The position numbers were made by a program, and so were the translations under genes. The notes under the pieces are model-generated. The model ran no database searches, had not been told where the DNA came from, and saw only the letters and a list, made by a program, of their open reading frames with translations. This document shows, piece by piece, positions 18,460 to 33,400 of a stretch of DNA of 64,000 nucleotides (the stretch's first letter is position 1; every line of letters starts with the position of its first letter). The stretch is from Rhyacichthys aspro (taxonomy: Eukaryota > Chordata > Actinopteri > Gobiiformes > Rhyacichthyidae), in assembly GCA_036850595.1 (NCBI GenBank), contig CM072148.1:1345160-1409159 (forward strand). The letters are read 5' to 3'.

Positions 18460-21400
18460 CTGGAAGAGGCACAAACACACTCTAAACACACACTCTCTTC
18501 TTCTTCGTTCCTCCCCCTCCTCGTATTTGTCCTCACACTTGCTACGCACCAGGTGTTCCAGGTGTTCCGGGTGTTACCGGGGCCACGGCTGCGACAGGAG
18601 GCGCCATCACACCTCCCACTGGAAGCACTCTCACAGCTGTGGACACAAACACACACACGGTTTGGTTCTCGTACTCGATAATAGAGCGTCTGCTGTCGGG
18701 TTAATGCTGCGGCGTTAAGAGTCGGACCTCCTGGTGGGAGCGAGGGCCCGGTCTGACCCTGAGAACCTCCTCCGACGCCTCCTGCTCCTCTCATCCGACT
18801 CGCCAGACCAGCAGCCGACTCGTCCTGTGAGGCAGAGCAGCGAGGACAATCAACAACAGGACGTCCTGCGCCAAACCAAACTCCCTCAGACGCTGCTGCA
18901 ATGATTTAATCACATCGTTCTCGTTGCATCACGATCCTCTCCCTCCACATTAAACACAGTTACTTCACTGTACGAGCAGGCAATTAGGGTCTTGGATAAA
19001 AACTCTGTCAGATCTTCCTCCTGAGCCTCTGTCAGTGAGGATTGTGTAGTTTTGGACAGTCTTGCTTCTCTTTAAAAGGACCCAGACTGTGCCTGAGTTA
19101 AAACTGCAGACCAACTTTAACATCTCTGTTTTGGATGTTAACGTTTTTTGTCGTTTTGTGTTTATTCAGAGTTTTACTGCACGTTAAAACAAAAACAGTG
19201 CATGACAAAGAAACAAAAACTAAAACACACTACGAGACACAGACAGATCTCAGAGCGAGTCCATCAGGAGTCAGCCTCTGTCCAATAAACCCACATCCGT
19301 CCGTGTCTCATTAAATAATAAGCTCTTTATTTGCCGGAGTGTCAGTTCGTCGTAAGCAGATCCGAGCGTTGCCTGGAGGGAAATCACCGTGTGGATCTCG
19401 TGGCTGTGACAGTTACGGTAACTGGGTAACGTAATAGGTTTCTGGGCGGGAGAGGTCTGTAGAACACATCTGATACATGCTAATTCCTGTCAGCTACATC
19501 CGATAGTGACATGCAGCACATCAGAGTCCGGCTCCAGACGGAAACATCCAGCAGTTCAGCAACAAAAACTACACCGCAGCTCTTCTGTAAAACTCTGAGG
19601 AAACATCTGAAGAACGAAGAGACACGTACCAACTCATATTTCTACTCTGCAGCTCGGAACAGCGTTAGAAAATAATATAATGTCAATATTTATGAGACTA
19701 TTTATGAATGAACTGAAAAAATAACTGAGGAAATGTTTAAAATATTAAGTTATTCAAGAATTCAATTGAGAAAATGATTATTGTAACTGCACTTTATAGT
19801 AATTTGTATAGTATTCCCCTTTTATTCTATTTCTATTTTGTATTTCAACCTATTTATCTATTTTATATTATTTAGATTTTTTATTTTTATTTTTTACATT
19901 GATTGGCAAACCTGTTTCTATGAAGTACACATGAATAAACTCTGAATCTTGAATCTAGAAACAGATATTTAACAACCAGCTTTAATATAACTATTTATTT
20001 ATCACATTCTTGGAGAGATGATTGATTTCTACACTTGCCTTCTGGTCTTTTTTGTCATAAAGACTAATAAAATATCACGGTTTGACGGTATTACGATGTT
20101 GTACTTTAAATTTCAGGAATATTGGACATCGACAAATACTGAGAGTCAAATACAAACAGCATCCTTCCAAATAAATTAGTACTTTGCCTTAAGACAGGGC
20201 TTTAAACTCACTTTTTACCCTGATTTTACTGATCTATTCCTTTAGACACACCAGTTTTGTTAAACATTTTGACGCATTAACAAGTGTTTTTTCATTAAGT
20301 GTCTTTTTTAAGCCCATATTACAACAACAAAATATAACAGTATTAGTGGTTTCAATATCGTTGTTAAAAAAGCTCGATATTAATGCATTCCTCGACGAAA
20401 ATCAGCTATAATTGTTTTCCTTTTTGCCTTTTATTTATTTCAACAATTTTGCACAAACTTAACTCTGTCTGATTAGTTTTGTTGCTGTTGTTTTTTTGTT
20501 TTCTGTACACGTTGTTTTTAATAATTGACATTAATAAAATCCAGACACTGAGGGAAGTGAAATGAATAAACTGCTTCATGAGGGAAATATAACAGCTCCT
20601 TCTCAGAGTTACGTACCTTAACTTACTTTAAAACACTTCAAAGACAAGGAACAGCTGTAAACGAATGGATCTCTGTGTATTTTCATGTTTTAAAAGGTCC
20701 TGAAACTGTGAGTTCATCAGAAATACTGCTATGAATGTGTCTGACTCTAAGATTAATGTAAATACGTGAAGTTTAGAGTCGAACTGTCCGAGTCTAACTG
20801 TGTGTTAATGACAGACTCAGATAAAAAAACATAAAATAGCACATAATAAACATAGATTATAGCTTTGTGAGTCCTGTCTCTTACTGCAGCTCCGTCAGCG
20901 AGGACCGGGTCGAACAGGCTGTCCAGGTACGTGTCCATCCCTCTCGGAGGCTCCAAGTCTGTCGGGACAGTCACAGACAAAACTTTATCGTTCTGTAAAG
21001 CAAACCTGAATCAACCGTCTAGAACTCACTACAAACCTTCAAAAAACTGCTTCTAGATTGCCTATAACCTCACATAATGCCTGTTTTCCACTTCTATTCT
21101 TTTTTTTTTTTGTATAAATGTGAAGCGTCTTTGAGTAATTTTCAAACACATGATATAAAACTGATGTATTATTGTTATTATTGTTATTATTATTAGTAGT
21201 AGCAGTATTATTATGATCAAAAAATGACCGCAAAGAAGCCAAACTGTGAATATGATGTTCTCTCTCTCTATTAAAGTTAAAAAAGTAAAGTAAAGCAAAG
21301 TGCAATTAAATATAATACTTTAAAATATGAATGAATCTGTTTTTGATCACATCTACTCTCTGTATTCATTACCTTGACCAGAGATGACTTCAGAGCCAGG

Positions 21401-24400
21401 CATAATAGAAGATATAACATCATCTTTTTTATCAAATCCGACTCCCAGGAGGCTTCTGTGAGAAAGAGTAAGATTAACCCCAGATGGATTTATGATAACT
21501 CTCTGGAGCGTGGTGTGTTTGGGGCCGGTCTCACATGCTGGCGTTGGTCCGGACTCGGCTCGGGTTCTGGGCGGAGATGATGAAGTAGCTGCTGTGTTTG
21601 GGGAAGTCTGCGGTGAGCTCCAGGTCAGTCATTAAGTCCAGGACGTAGTCTGATCCCTCCAGCTCCACCCACTGAGCCGGCTCCTTCAGCAGCACAGACC
21701 AGCCCTGGCGCCCCTCGCTCACGCCTCTGAACCAACAACATTTACCACATTTACAAGAGTTAGATCTCTCTGTGTCTGAGCTGTTTAGTGTAATATCACC
21801 TGTGAGCCAAGATGTCTTTGGCCATTTCTTCTCCGGTCGTCCACGAATGTAACGGACACAGGAAGGACACGCCTGAAGAACAAAGTTCACATATTACACA
21901 GAATATTTACTGAGAAAGGTTAACTCTTCATGTTGTGCTCCACTTGGACAAAAAAATGCTCTTTTAAAGATTGCTATAGAAATGTGTCAATGGAGGAAAG
22001 AACAAAACATAAAAAGTTGATTCTTTTGAACGTGGGAATGTAAAAATTTATTGCAACGTTGATTCTGATAAATTTTTGTTTTTTTCTGCAAGTCGTTTGT
22101 AAATTTGCTCCACCTGAGAAAAAATGCTCTTTTAGACACTGTAAGAAAGAAAAAATATGTGTCCAAATATTTTTTCCATTAATTTTAAATGAATTTCATT
22201 ACTAACTTCAGTCCTTCACAGTACATAAAAAATATTCATGAATTTTCAGAATTTTTAATCCCTTAAATGCAAGTTTTGGTGATTAAAGTTTCTTTGCTTG
22301 TGTTTTATTTTTATTTACTTTTTTTTTTTTTTTTTTTTTTATAACTGTTATTTATTTATTTTTTAAACACAAAAAAAGTTAAATTTTTTTCCATCCCATA
22401 TTTGCAAATTGTAATTTTTGGGGGTTTTATTTTAAATGTTTAAGTCAATTTTCAAGTCGTTTGTAAATAAATTGCTCCAAAAGCAAAAAATGTTTTTTAA
22501 AGGTTGGATGGAAACATTACAGGAGTTCAACACCAGGGAATAAAAAAATTAATAAAAACAGAAATCACTTTGCAATGATAGTGTATCAAAAAAATGCATT
22601 TGAATGAGAGTAAATCACACAAAAATGCCAAAGGGACACAGGTGGAACTATTAGTTTAAAAGGCAGGTTTAAAAGGAGACAAAAAAATATGAAAAATTAA
22701 AATTCACCCTAAAATACACAACCTGGCCAAATACTATTCCATTTGCATCAACAAAGACAAAGTTATGCAACAATAAAATTCAAAAAACAAATTCCCAGGG
22801 ACCACAAGAGTTAAATTAAGACATGAAGACTGGTTTTGTGCAGATTTAAAACAGTTTACAGCGGCACAAACAGGCTCAGAATCAAAGTGAGTATCAAATA
22901 ATGTCTCAGCCTCTTAAGACTCGCCAAAAGAGGGAACAGATGGATTAAAAGAAAGAAAGAAGGGAATCGGGGAAAGATAACGCTCTTTAGAGGAGCTCAG
23001 CTAAAAGAACATAGCATCAGTGTGATTCACAGAAACAAAATCAAAGACACGAGGAGATAAAACCATTGCTTTTGTCTTGAATCTGGACAGAAACGAGAAC
23101 AGATCAGTTCTACTTTGGATCATGTCAGTGTTGGTTATCAAGAACTTACTGAGATCAATTATTCATTCAGTTTACGGGTCGCGGGGGGCGGCCGCTCTGG
23201 ACGTTAGCTAACACTTAGAGACCGACACTGACAGACACCGACACACTCTGCATTGTGTTTATACAGTTTATATTCACTTCACTGACACATGCAGGTCTTT
23301 AACAGAGAAGAAAAACAAACAGAACCTAGAGCAGCACGAGAAGAACCTGTCATTAGTGCGTTTTTGTGAACTGGCTTAACTTTCAACAGTAAAATACAGA
23401 GAAAACCACTGAAATCTTCTGAAGTTGAATTTATTTCCAGGTGTAAATGCCCACACTTTTATGGATTACACATGTGCAGCGGGCAATAAGCACAGGACGA
23501 TTCTGACGATTCTACAGTCAAGAGGTTTTGTAATTATCTAAGTCAGACACATCTAAAGTCAGGTCCAGGAGCAAATAATGGTTAGATTTTACAGGGCCCA
23601 GTTCAAATCCTTCTAAAACATGTTTAAATCCAACTTAAACCTGTTCAAATTTGCCTAAAAACTGTTCAAATCCATCTAAAAACCTGTTTAAATCCACCTA
23701 AAACCTGTTTAAATCCACCTAAAAACAGTTTAAATCCATATAAAACATGTTCAAATCCACAAAAACCTGTTTAAATCCATCTACATTATTCAAATCTATC
23801 TAAAACCTGCTCAAATCCACCTAAAACCTGTTGAAATCCATCTAAAACCTGTTTAACTCAACCTAAAAACTGTTTAGATCCATCTAAAACCTGTTTAACT
23901 CCACATTAAAACAGTTTAAATCCATCTAAAACATGTTCAAATCCACCTTAAAACAGTTTAAATCCATCTAAAACATGTTCAAATCCACAAAAACCTGTTT
24001 AAATCCATCTACATTATTCAAATCTGACTAAAACCTGTTCAAATCCATCTAAAATCTGCTCAAATCCACCTGAAAACAGTTTGAATCCAACTAAAATTCA
24101 GTGTATTATGTATCATACGATTAAAAATACTGTAGATTTTTTCTGATCTTCTGAAAATAGGGACAGTACCTTTAATATCAGTGTAATTCTTATATATATA
24201 TCTTCTAAATACCTAAATAAACACATGCTGAGGCCCTTTCCTCATTATTTCTTTATCTAACTGCAGCTGGAAGTGTCCTCACCGTCAAAGCAGTGGACGT
24301 GGAGGACGGTGTGAGCTTTCTTGCGGTTGGCCGTCCACTCCAAGAGACACGGAGGATACGTTCGGACGTACTCGGGGCCCACGGCGAGTCTCTGCAGAGC

Positions 24401-27400
24401 CTGGAGCAGACGGTGCTGACACACACAGTGGTAACCTTCTGGACCGTAGTCAGAAACAAACCTGCAGCAATCAAAGGAAAAGGTCAAATGAAGAGCGACG
24501 AAAACAAAAGCCATAAAAATCCGATCCGATGTGGCAGATGGAGGTGTTAATGTCTCACTTCAGCAGGTATTTGGCCAGTCTCTGAGAAGGAAGGAAGGCA
24601 GAGAGACACGAGGAGAGCAGCAGCCAACCACGCTCTGAGTTTAACGAGTTAGGATTCCTCCAAACCTGAAAAAAGAAGTAAAAAGTCACACATTCATGCC
24701 TTTAATGTGTATGGTTTAGAATCTACAGCAGAGGAGTCAAACTCAAAGTGGAGAGGTGCCGCGGAAATTAATAAGAATCCTTTCAGAGGCAGAAGATTTT
24801 ATCAAATTCTGAATGTGAGATTTCATCTTCATTTGAGTTTTACAAAAGTTATCTTTAACATTAATTTCCTCCTTAGCTTTTAGTTGAATTTGAACAGGTT
24901 TTAGATGGATTTGGACAGGTTTTAGATGGATTTGGACAGGTTTTAGATGGATTTGAACAGGTTTTAGTTAAATTTGAAGCATTTTAGTTGGATTTGAACA
25001 GGTTTTAGTCAGATTTGAACATGTTTTAGTTAAATTTGAACAGGTTTTAGTTAAATTTGACCATGTTTTAGATGGATTTGAACAGGTTTTAGTTGGATTT
25101 GAACATGTTTTAGATGGATTTGAACATGTTTTAGTCAGATTTGAACAGGTTTAGATGGATTTTAACAGGTTTTAGTCAGATTTGAACATGTTTTAGTTAA
25201 ATTTGAACAGGTTTTAGTTAAATTTGAACATGTTTTATATGGATCTGAACAGGTTTCAGTTGGATCTGAACTGGTTTAGATGAATTTAAACAGGTTTTAT
25301 TTATCTTTGTTGCAAAAATCAAATCCATCTAAACCCAGTTCAAACCAATTAAAACCTAGCGTCATAAACTTCTTCTAAATGTATTGAAGGGCCACATTAA
25401 ACATTGCAAAGGGCCTCATTTGGCCCCTGGGCCTTGAGTTTAACAGGTGGGGTGTGTTTTAAAAGAAGCTGGAACAGACCTGGTTCACGACTTGAGCCAA
25501 GATCTCGTCTCGGAGACTGGGATTAGCGAGGCCTCTCTGAACGATGTAGTTTCCAAATAAATTCTCCTGAGCCCCGTTCAGGTTTGGATCTCCCATAAAC
25601 CTGAGAATCTGAGGAAAAAACCAGACCAGACTGGACTAAACCAGACCAGACTGGACTAAACCAGACCAGACTGGACTAAACCAGACCATGTAATCCCAGA
25701 CAAAACCAGACCAAACTGGACTAAACCAGACCATGTAATCCCAGACAAAACCAGACCAGACAGGACTAAACCAGACCATGTAATCCCAGACAAAACCAGA
25801 CCAGACTGGACTAAACCAGACCATGTAATCCCAGACAAAACCAGACCAGACTGGACTAAACCAGACCATGTAATCCAGACAAAACCAGACCAGACTGGAC
25901 TAAACCAGACCAGACTGGACTAAACCAGACCAAACTGGACTAAACCAGACCATGTAATCCCAGACAAAACCAGACCAAACTGGACTAAACCAGACCAGAC
26001 TGGACTAAACTAGACCATGTAATCCCAGACATTTAAATAGTACATTGTTGACATAATTCTTACTTTTCTGCAGATCTTTCACTAGTTTAAAACTTTGCAC
26101 AGTGCTGTTTGTTGAAAGAAAGCCGCAGTAAAAGAATATTTTGTGAAACATTACCAGAACAAACAAATCCACAGCTCCGTGTTTGAGCTCCTCGTCCAGA
26201 CGCAGCAGGGAGTTCTCTAACGGAGCCGTCAACATCCCAAACATCGGCTCCTACAAACCACACACACACGAGTTTATTCATGTTACAACGAAAAACAACA
26301 AAGACTCGCTGCTAAATGAACAATTGTGCTTTAAGAGATTAACTTAAAAGAGTAAAGTCATGTGATTTACATTTTTAAATATTCTGGAAGGTTAAAGTTC
26401 TGACACAAAGTGAATGTATTAATGCACTTTAAGTTACTGTATTTTATAAAGGTTTCTATTGAAGTTATTTTGAAGTTATTTGTCAAATCCTTGTTTCATT
26501 CATAAACTAGACTGTCATAGAGACTCCATTTTGAGTCTGAACAATCCAGAATTAATACTTTTCTTTAAAACTTATTAGAGTTTACCTGCTATACAAACGT
26601 TAAATGATTCAAAACAAAGTGAATTATCTTTTGCTAAATTGAAGTTGTTTCAGTTGTTTATTAAAAGTTGTCAAGTTGTGTGAATAATTTCAGACAGATT
26701 TGTGGTTAATTAGTTCATTTTTTGATTCACTTTCTTAATTATTACCACTAACAGTCAATGAAATATCGTTGATTTGACAGAATAGCTCCGTACCCTGAAT
26801 ATGGCGCGGACGTAGTGAGTCATGAGGTAGTTGTTGACGTCTAGAGGCAGGGTCAGCTGTGGTTCCACCTGAACCGTCGGAGCCTGGACCACGGCCAAAC
26901 AGTCGGAGTGCAGCTCTGTGCCGCCTGAGCACACAAACGCCCCGCGGAGGAAAAATATTATTAACCCAGCTGCAAACCCAGTGGAACATACTTGTGCAGG
27001 TTATTTATAGCTGGGATTACGTGTGCGTACCTGAAGCAGCCTGCAGTAGAGCCGCCAGCTCCGCCGGGATGGGCAGAGTCGTCACATTCACCACTTCTCT
27101 GTTAATTCGATCCTACGCGCATCGAACACACCGCGTTACAACCCGCCACGCTTCAAGAAAATAAAGTTTCACGTCGCTCTTTTACTCACCTCCTCGGCTT
27201 TTCTCGCCGGCTCCACAACTGTCTGACAGAAAGATAAAATAAAGCACACCATACTTCACCAAACTGTAATATTGTCCCAGTGACAGAGTGATTTAAACAC
27301 AGCACACATACCCTCATGTAGCGCTGCCGGTTCAGAACCAGCAACGTCACGGAGCGCAGCTTAATCAGGTTCTTCCTTCTTTGGGCAAACTTTTTTCTGT

Positions 27401-30400
27401 TAAAAAATTGATAAAATAATGCAGTGTAAGTATTTATTCAAAGATGAGATCCAGTGTTTTGTTTAAGAGGAGTTTATGGTTCGGTGTTTTATTCTGCAGC
27501 AGGTAATGGTCGGCACACTTACAGTTTGGAGAAGCAGACAGGAGCAACAAGGCTTTTAACACTTTTCAAATGACTACTGTAAACCCTAAACCTACTTATT
27601 TATCCAATTTAATTCAGTTTTATTCAGCCCCAAATGAAAATTCAATCAAGAACCTAAAAACAGTTCTAATCTAATCTAATCTAATCTAATGCAAGACAGA
27701 ATAAACGTTGCCGATTTCGTTTTCAAACTAGACAGTCCGTAGCTCCAACATGCTAACGGCTAAAGGTGGTGAACTTCCTGCAATAAATACAGAATATTTA
27801 CTTTTATTTTCATAACAAATAACAGTGTAGGCTTTAAATAATTGTATATACGTTTTCTAGAATGTAACGAGGGCAGAATGTTAAAACAACTCGATTTGGT
27901 TTGTTCTAAACTGTTCAAATGTCACGGGATAAAAAAGTATTCCTGTGATGTAAAGCCAATGATGATTTTTTCTCAATGTTCATATTCTACAACATCATCT
28001 TGGTTGAAAATAAACGACACGTAACAACTCTTGTCTCAGTCCCACTGCCAACAGCTCCACATCCTAACAACAGATCCTCTTTTATATTAGAAATGTCGTC
28101 AAATGTTCAAAATGCATTTCCCACAATCCACATTTAGAGCAGAACATTGCTCAGTCTGCTTCTCCAAACTGGGACTGTCTAAAGAATCTAAAAGAACCAC
28201 ATTTAATAAAACCTTTGAAAGTCATGACAATGTAATTCTGCATAGTTTTCTTGCTTTTATTGAGCATAATTAGCTACTCATAAATATTAAAGTGATTACA
28301 AAGTCGATAAAATGCAGTGTTTAGTGTGTGTGTTGTGGCAGACTGAGAGTATATAACTTAATGGTGATGGACGAGTGCAGCCTGACTCCTCTGGCCTCGT
28401 CTCCTCAGATCAAGCCCAGAAACATCTCCGTGATACGCTCTGACCTGTTTGTCCCGCTGTAACCTAACGCTTTAGCTTAAACGGCTAACCTCTGCTCTGA
28501 AACTCCAGACTGAAGAAAGTCGGGCAGCACAAGAAGGACAGACGTCACAGTAAAGCCGACTCACCTGGCCAAGAGGCCTCTGGCACGGGCTTGGAACTGG
28601 GTTATACGCCACTTAAATTTGACAAAGTTCTTGCGGACGAAATACATGCGAGTGTATCTCTGCAGCGTCAGAGCGGCGATGTTCAGCACGCGGTCACGCT
28701 TCCCCTCCAGCAACTGATACAGCTCCTCTTTCAGGAAAATCTGACCGAACAAACACACACAGAGGTGGCACAGGTGCATTCGGTCACTCTGGAAGCATTT
28801 CTGAATATGTTTCTCGTTCTTACAGGTGTTTGTGGAGCGTACCTTACTGACTCCGAGCTGGAATGAACCCTTTTTGACTGGAGCGAGCCTGTGGAGCATC
28901 ATGATGCAGTTCTCTCCTTCTGCAGGTGGAGGCTCGATGAGGCAGAGCAGCGACTTGTACCTGGACACAAAACACAAATATACAGCTATTACAATTAAAA
29001 AGAGCCTCTGAAATAATGTATGCAGCGTATGTGTGGCATGGATTAAGTTATTAACCCTAACCTTGATTCTGAACAATTTTAATATTTTGTGCAAAGTCAC
29101 TTGAAAATAAATTGCTCCTGAAATGTTTTTTGGCTGCAGTGGAAACATTAAAGGATACACCAGGAAATGAAAAAAAAAGAAAGTAAAAACAGAAATCACA
29201 TTGCAATGGCAGTGTATTAAATTTTTTTTGAATGATAGTCAATGGCACAAAAAAAATGCAGAATAGAATAACTTTATTGTCATTGTACATTGTACAACGA
29301 AATTGAAAGTGCAAACCATTGGTGCAGATAAAAACTACATAAATAAATAAATAAATGTACTGTTAAAAATTTAGAAGGGACATAGGTGGAACTATTTTTT
29401 TAAAAGGCACAGGAAAGCCTCAAAGACAAAGAAAAATAAAATTCATCATTCATTTTTATGCCATTTGCATCAAAAAAGTTATGCAAAAATAAATTAAAAA
29501 AATGTCCAGGACCAGGAGGGTTAATGTACACTGTCCCTTTTCAACTAACTAACAAACTAACTAACTAAATAAATAAATGAATAAATAAGAAAGAAAGAAA
29601 GAAAGAATAGACATTTAGTAAAGACCTTTACTGTGGAGAAAGTGAACAGCAGTGACAGATGCGAACCTGGACAGAAAGCTGTGGAAGTCTAGTCTGTACG
29701 GATACCCGTCCTTCCTGATCTGGATGGTCTCCATGATCCCAGAGTAACGCAGCTGAGAACTGACCAGCTCCATGTCAAACACTCCAGCTTCCTACAGACA
29801 TTACAAACACATTACAACCTGACGAGTGTAAAGAGAATAAGGCTCAAGGGTTAAACCACTGCACACCTGCACACACCATCGACTTACAAATATACCTTAT
29901 GATGGTTTGGTTTGATGCACCTCACAAAATAAGGGTTACACCTGTCACAGACACACCAAAGATAAAGTGACTTCATTTATTAAAGGAAAACAGTTCAGAC
30001 TGAAGAAAGAGAACAGCCTGTTGGAAAATTATAAAAAGTTATATTTTGACTCAAATATTGATGTTTTTTTAGCCGGAGGTGTTTCCAGAGGCATGTATTT
30101 GAATCCAGCAGGAACATGAGGAAAGGTTAATCATCCATTTAACAAACACCTCTGAGAGTATTCAGCCTTAAGTCTTAAAGAATATCCTAAAATAAACCTG
30201 GGATATTAATATGTACCTCACACAGACCTCTCCTGCTTCTGTTTTATTAAAAATAAAATAAAAACAGGCCAGTTTTTCCTCCAAAATACTAATCCATTTG
30301 ACCAAACTGAAGTTTAGAGTTTAGCGTTAGCTTAGCTGTGACTTCAGCGTCAGGACGACAATTATCTCCTCCTCGTTAAACATTACGTGATTGAATTGAC

Positions 30401-33400
30401 AGTATTTATCTGTGTTTTACGTTGCCTCACTTTCTCTGTTGATGCTTTTCTTTTTCAGCTGTTTCTCTGTTAAAAGACATATTCAGCTGAAAATACACTT
30501 TATCTGCAGCTATTAAACTTCCTGGAACGTCATGTGACAAGTGTCGACCAATGGGAGCGCTCCTTTTTGGAGCAAGGTTTTCTGTTCCTGAATAGAGGTT
30601 CTCATCTATTACAATCCCTTACAATAAACAGTAGATGGATCAGAAAGACTGTTTTTTTCACAAATTATTGATTTTACAGTTAACTATTTGTGTTTAAACC
30701 ATTTTAGCAGAAAAAATATCTGTTTAACTGCCTATTTTGTCTCTTTTTCTTTTAACCTTCTTTGATGTTAAAGATGTACAAGTTTATATAAAGAATAAGT
30801 GGCTGAACCTTTCCATTTTCTCGATCAGCTCCTGGAGGCTGTTCTGAAACTTGGCGCTGACCGTGTTGGCCTGATAGCGTCGAGCTGAGCTGGTGCGGTG
30901 AGCCGACTTCTGCTGCGACAGAGACTCGGAGTGCTTCAGAAAGAGGCCGGACACCAGCTGTAGAGGAACACACCAACGATTAAATCAAAAGGTTCGTAAA
31001 AATATTGAAATCTAAAGGTATCTGAAAATAACTCACTTTGTTCTTGCTCTGGATAAAAAGGTCCACGACATCTTGCCGAACCATGTCGAAGTTTTTGTCC
31101 AGAAACTTGTGAACCTGTGCCACAAACAAAGATGAATCTGCTGTATTTGAAGTTAAAACCGCGTGAACGACGTCGGTACCTGGTAGGAGACTTTTCCTGC
31201 GTAATGTTTGACGGTGAACTCCGGCAGTGGCATCTTCGGTCTGGCGTACAGCGGGTTGTCTCCGTGATGATAGTGGCACTTCTGAAGGAAGGTGTGGTCC
31301 GTGGCCTGAAAACCAGCGAGTAATTAAATATTAAAACAATTCAAATTAAAATGATCTGAACTGACTTAAGCTGATTTATTAAAAGTATAAAAGAGAATGC
31401 TATTTTACTCCATTTAACTCTTTTTCACCTTAAAAATAAATATAAGTAACATGGATTTTTTTAAGAAAGAAAGAGAACAGATTGTTGTAAAAAGTAATAT
31501 TCTGACTCAAATATTGATTGATTTTTTAGCCAGAGGTGTTTCCAGAGGCATGTATTTTAATCCAGCAGGAACCTGAGGAAAGGTTAATCATCCATTTAAC
31601 AAACACCTCTGAGAGTATTCAGCCTTAAGTCTTAAAGAATATCCTAAAATATACCTGGGATGTACCTCACAGGTCATTCACACGTTACAAAAGCCTAAAA
31701 AGTACATGTTTTTTATGTTGTTAAATGTAAATATTGTTTTAAAATAGTTCATTCACTCACATTCATCCACTAGGGGCATTTTAGATTTGCAAATTGACCA
31801 ATAAATGCATGTCTTTGGACGTTGGTGACGAAGCCGGAGAGAAAAGCATATTTCAGCTAAACTCTGTTCTTTAATTTAGTTTAAGCAGCGGTAATTTGAT
31901 ATTTGTCTTATTGTCACAGTTTTATAATGCTTTTAAATTCCTTCTGTAGCACTTTAAGACTTGTTTCAAATGTAAAATGCAATATAAATAGTGTATAATT
32001 ATGATTACTATTATTATAACCCACATTAACACAGAGGACATGCAGACTCTTCACAAAAAGAGTCATTTAAACCAGATAAATATTGAATTTTGGGGATTTT
32101 TGCAGCATCAAAAATTGTCAAATGTAAGAAAATCCAGATTACACATTCTTTGTAAAGTCCCATATTTTCCTAAAGCTGTTCAGTTTTCTCAGACGGAGGC
32201 GCTGTACCTGAGGGAAGCCACACTGGTCGTCCAGGATGCGCAGTATCCCATGAGGCTTTGCAGCGATCAGGTCGAGGCAGGCCTGGTTGTGGCTGAAGGT
32301 TTGCTGCTGCCACTCGATCTGTTCTCGTAGATACTCCTCCTTCACACGGAAAAAAAACAAGTCGAGTTAGTTTTTAGTTAAAAATATCAAAATATATAAG
32401 TCTTTTAAAGCTGCAGAGACACAGTTGATTCTATTTTACAAGTGCAGATAAAATGCTGGAATTCACAAATGAAACTAACAAAACATGCATTAAAAAAAGC
32501 TGCTGAAACCAAAAACTCTTCCTTCCACCTGCTACTTTTATCTTATTAAAAAAAACATAAAAAATTAACCAATGAGCAGCCGATACATGACAAAAAAGTC
32601 AAAAAATATCTCACCAAATACACAATTTATATTTAATCGTCCCCTAGAGTCTATGATGTTTGCAAAGTTAAGAAATGTTGCTTTAAAACTAAAAAACTAT
32701 TGAGTTCACTGAATGAAACTGAACTCCTTCAATCCTTAGAAAAACTAACGGAGACATATAATAATAATAATAATAAATTAGTTTTATACAGCGCCTTTCA
32801 AAAGTAAACAAAGACGCTTTACATTTACACAAAAATAAAACAAAAACACAGAATAGAAAAGGAAAACGAAAACAGGCATTATGTGAGGTTGTAGACAGTC
32901 TCGAACAGATGGGTTTTAAGCTGTTGTATTTCATCTCTCTTTCTTTAATAAACATAGGGTCCAGGAAATAGCAAAAAACAAAACTAAACAAAAAAGCTAA
33001 ACAGATTTCCACACCTTACACAGCAGTAGAACAGGGTAAGAATCTGTCCACAACCTGCACTAAGTTAAGATGGGAGAAAAGAAGCTAAAATAACACTAAC
33101 TGAGGAAGACTGGGGAGTTTTAGTGAGTTTTACCTGAAAAACACACAGCACAGAGCGAGAAAAGAAGACAGACACCTGCTACAAACACAACTAACAGACA
33201 GAAAGACAGATAGAACTCACAAATGGACAGAAATAGTTGGAAGTATGGAGCGGCTAAGGTTGAAATGTGGTTTTAGCTCTACTCTGCTTCTCTTTTTGTT
33301 TCTGTTATTGTCTTTAATAAAAACAAATTTAAAAAAAGAACAAATCTAGAGTTAAGAAAAGAGTGAGAGTGACCTGCTCCTCTTGGAAGATGACTTTGTT

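Larger units (their letters stand above)
21873..24282. other. MYO15A intron 36 (right)
   Basis: 2.4-kb intron. It holds the unclassified interspersed repeat (22,385-22,810), a long poly-T near 22,320-22,340, and the 21-bp minisatellite (23,590-24,090). No exon seen. Matches 8,238-10,586 on the other copy. Confidence 0.85.

Noticed and set aside
18282..18794. 170-residue - strand frame starting MRGAGGVGGG
   Set aside because: Runs through two introns; only its first part overlaps a real exon. The spliced exons give consistent MYO15A linker sequence instead.
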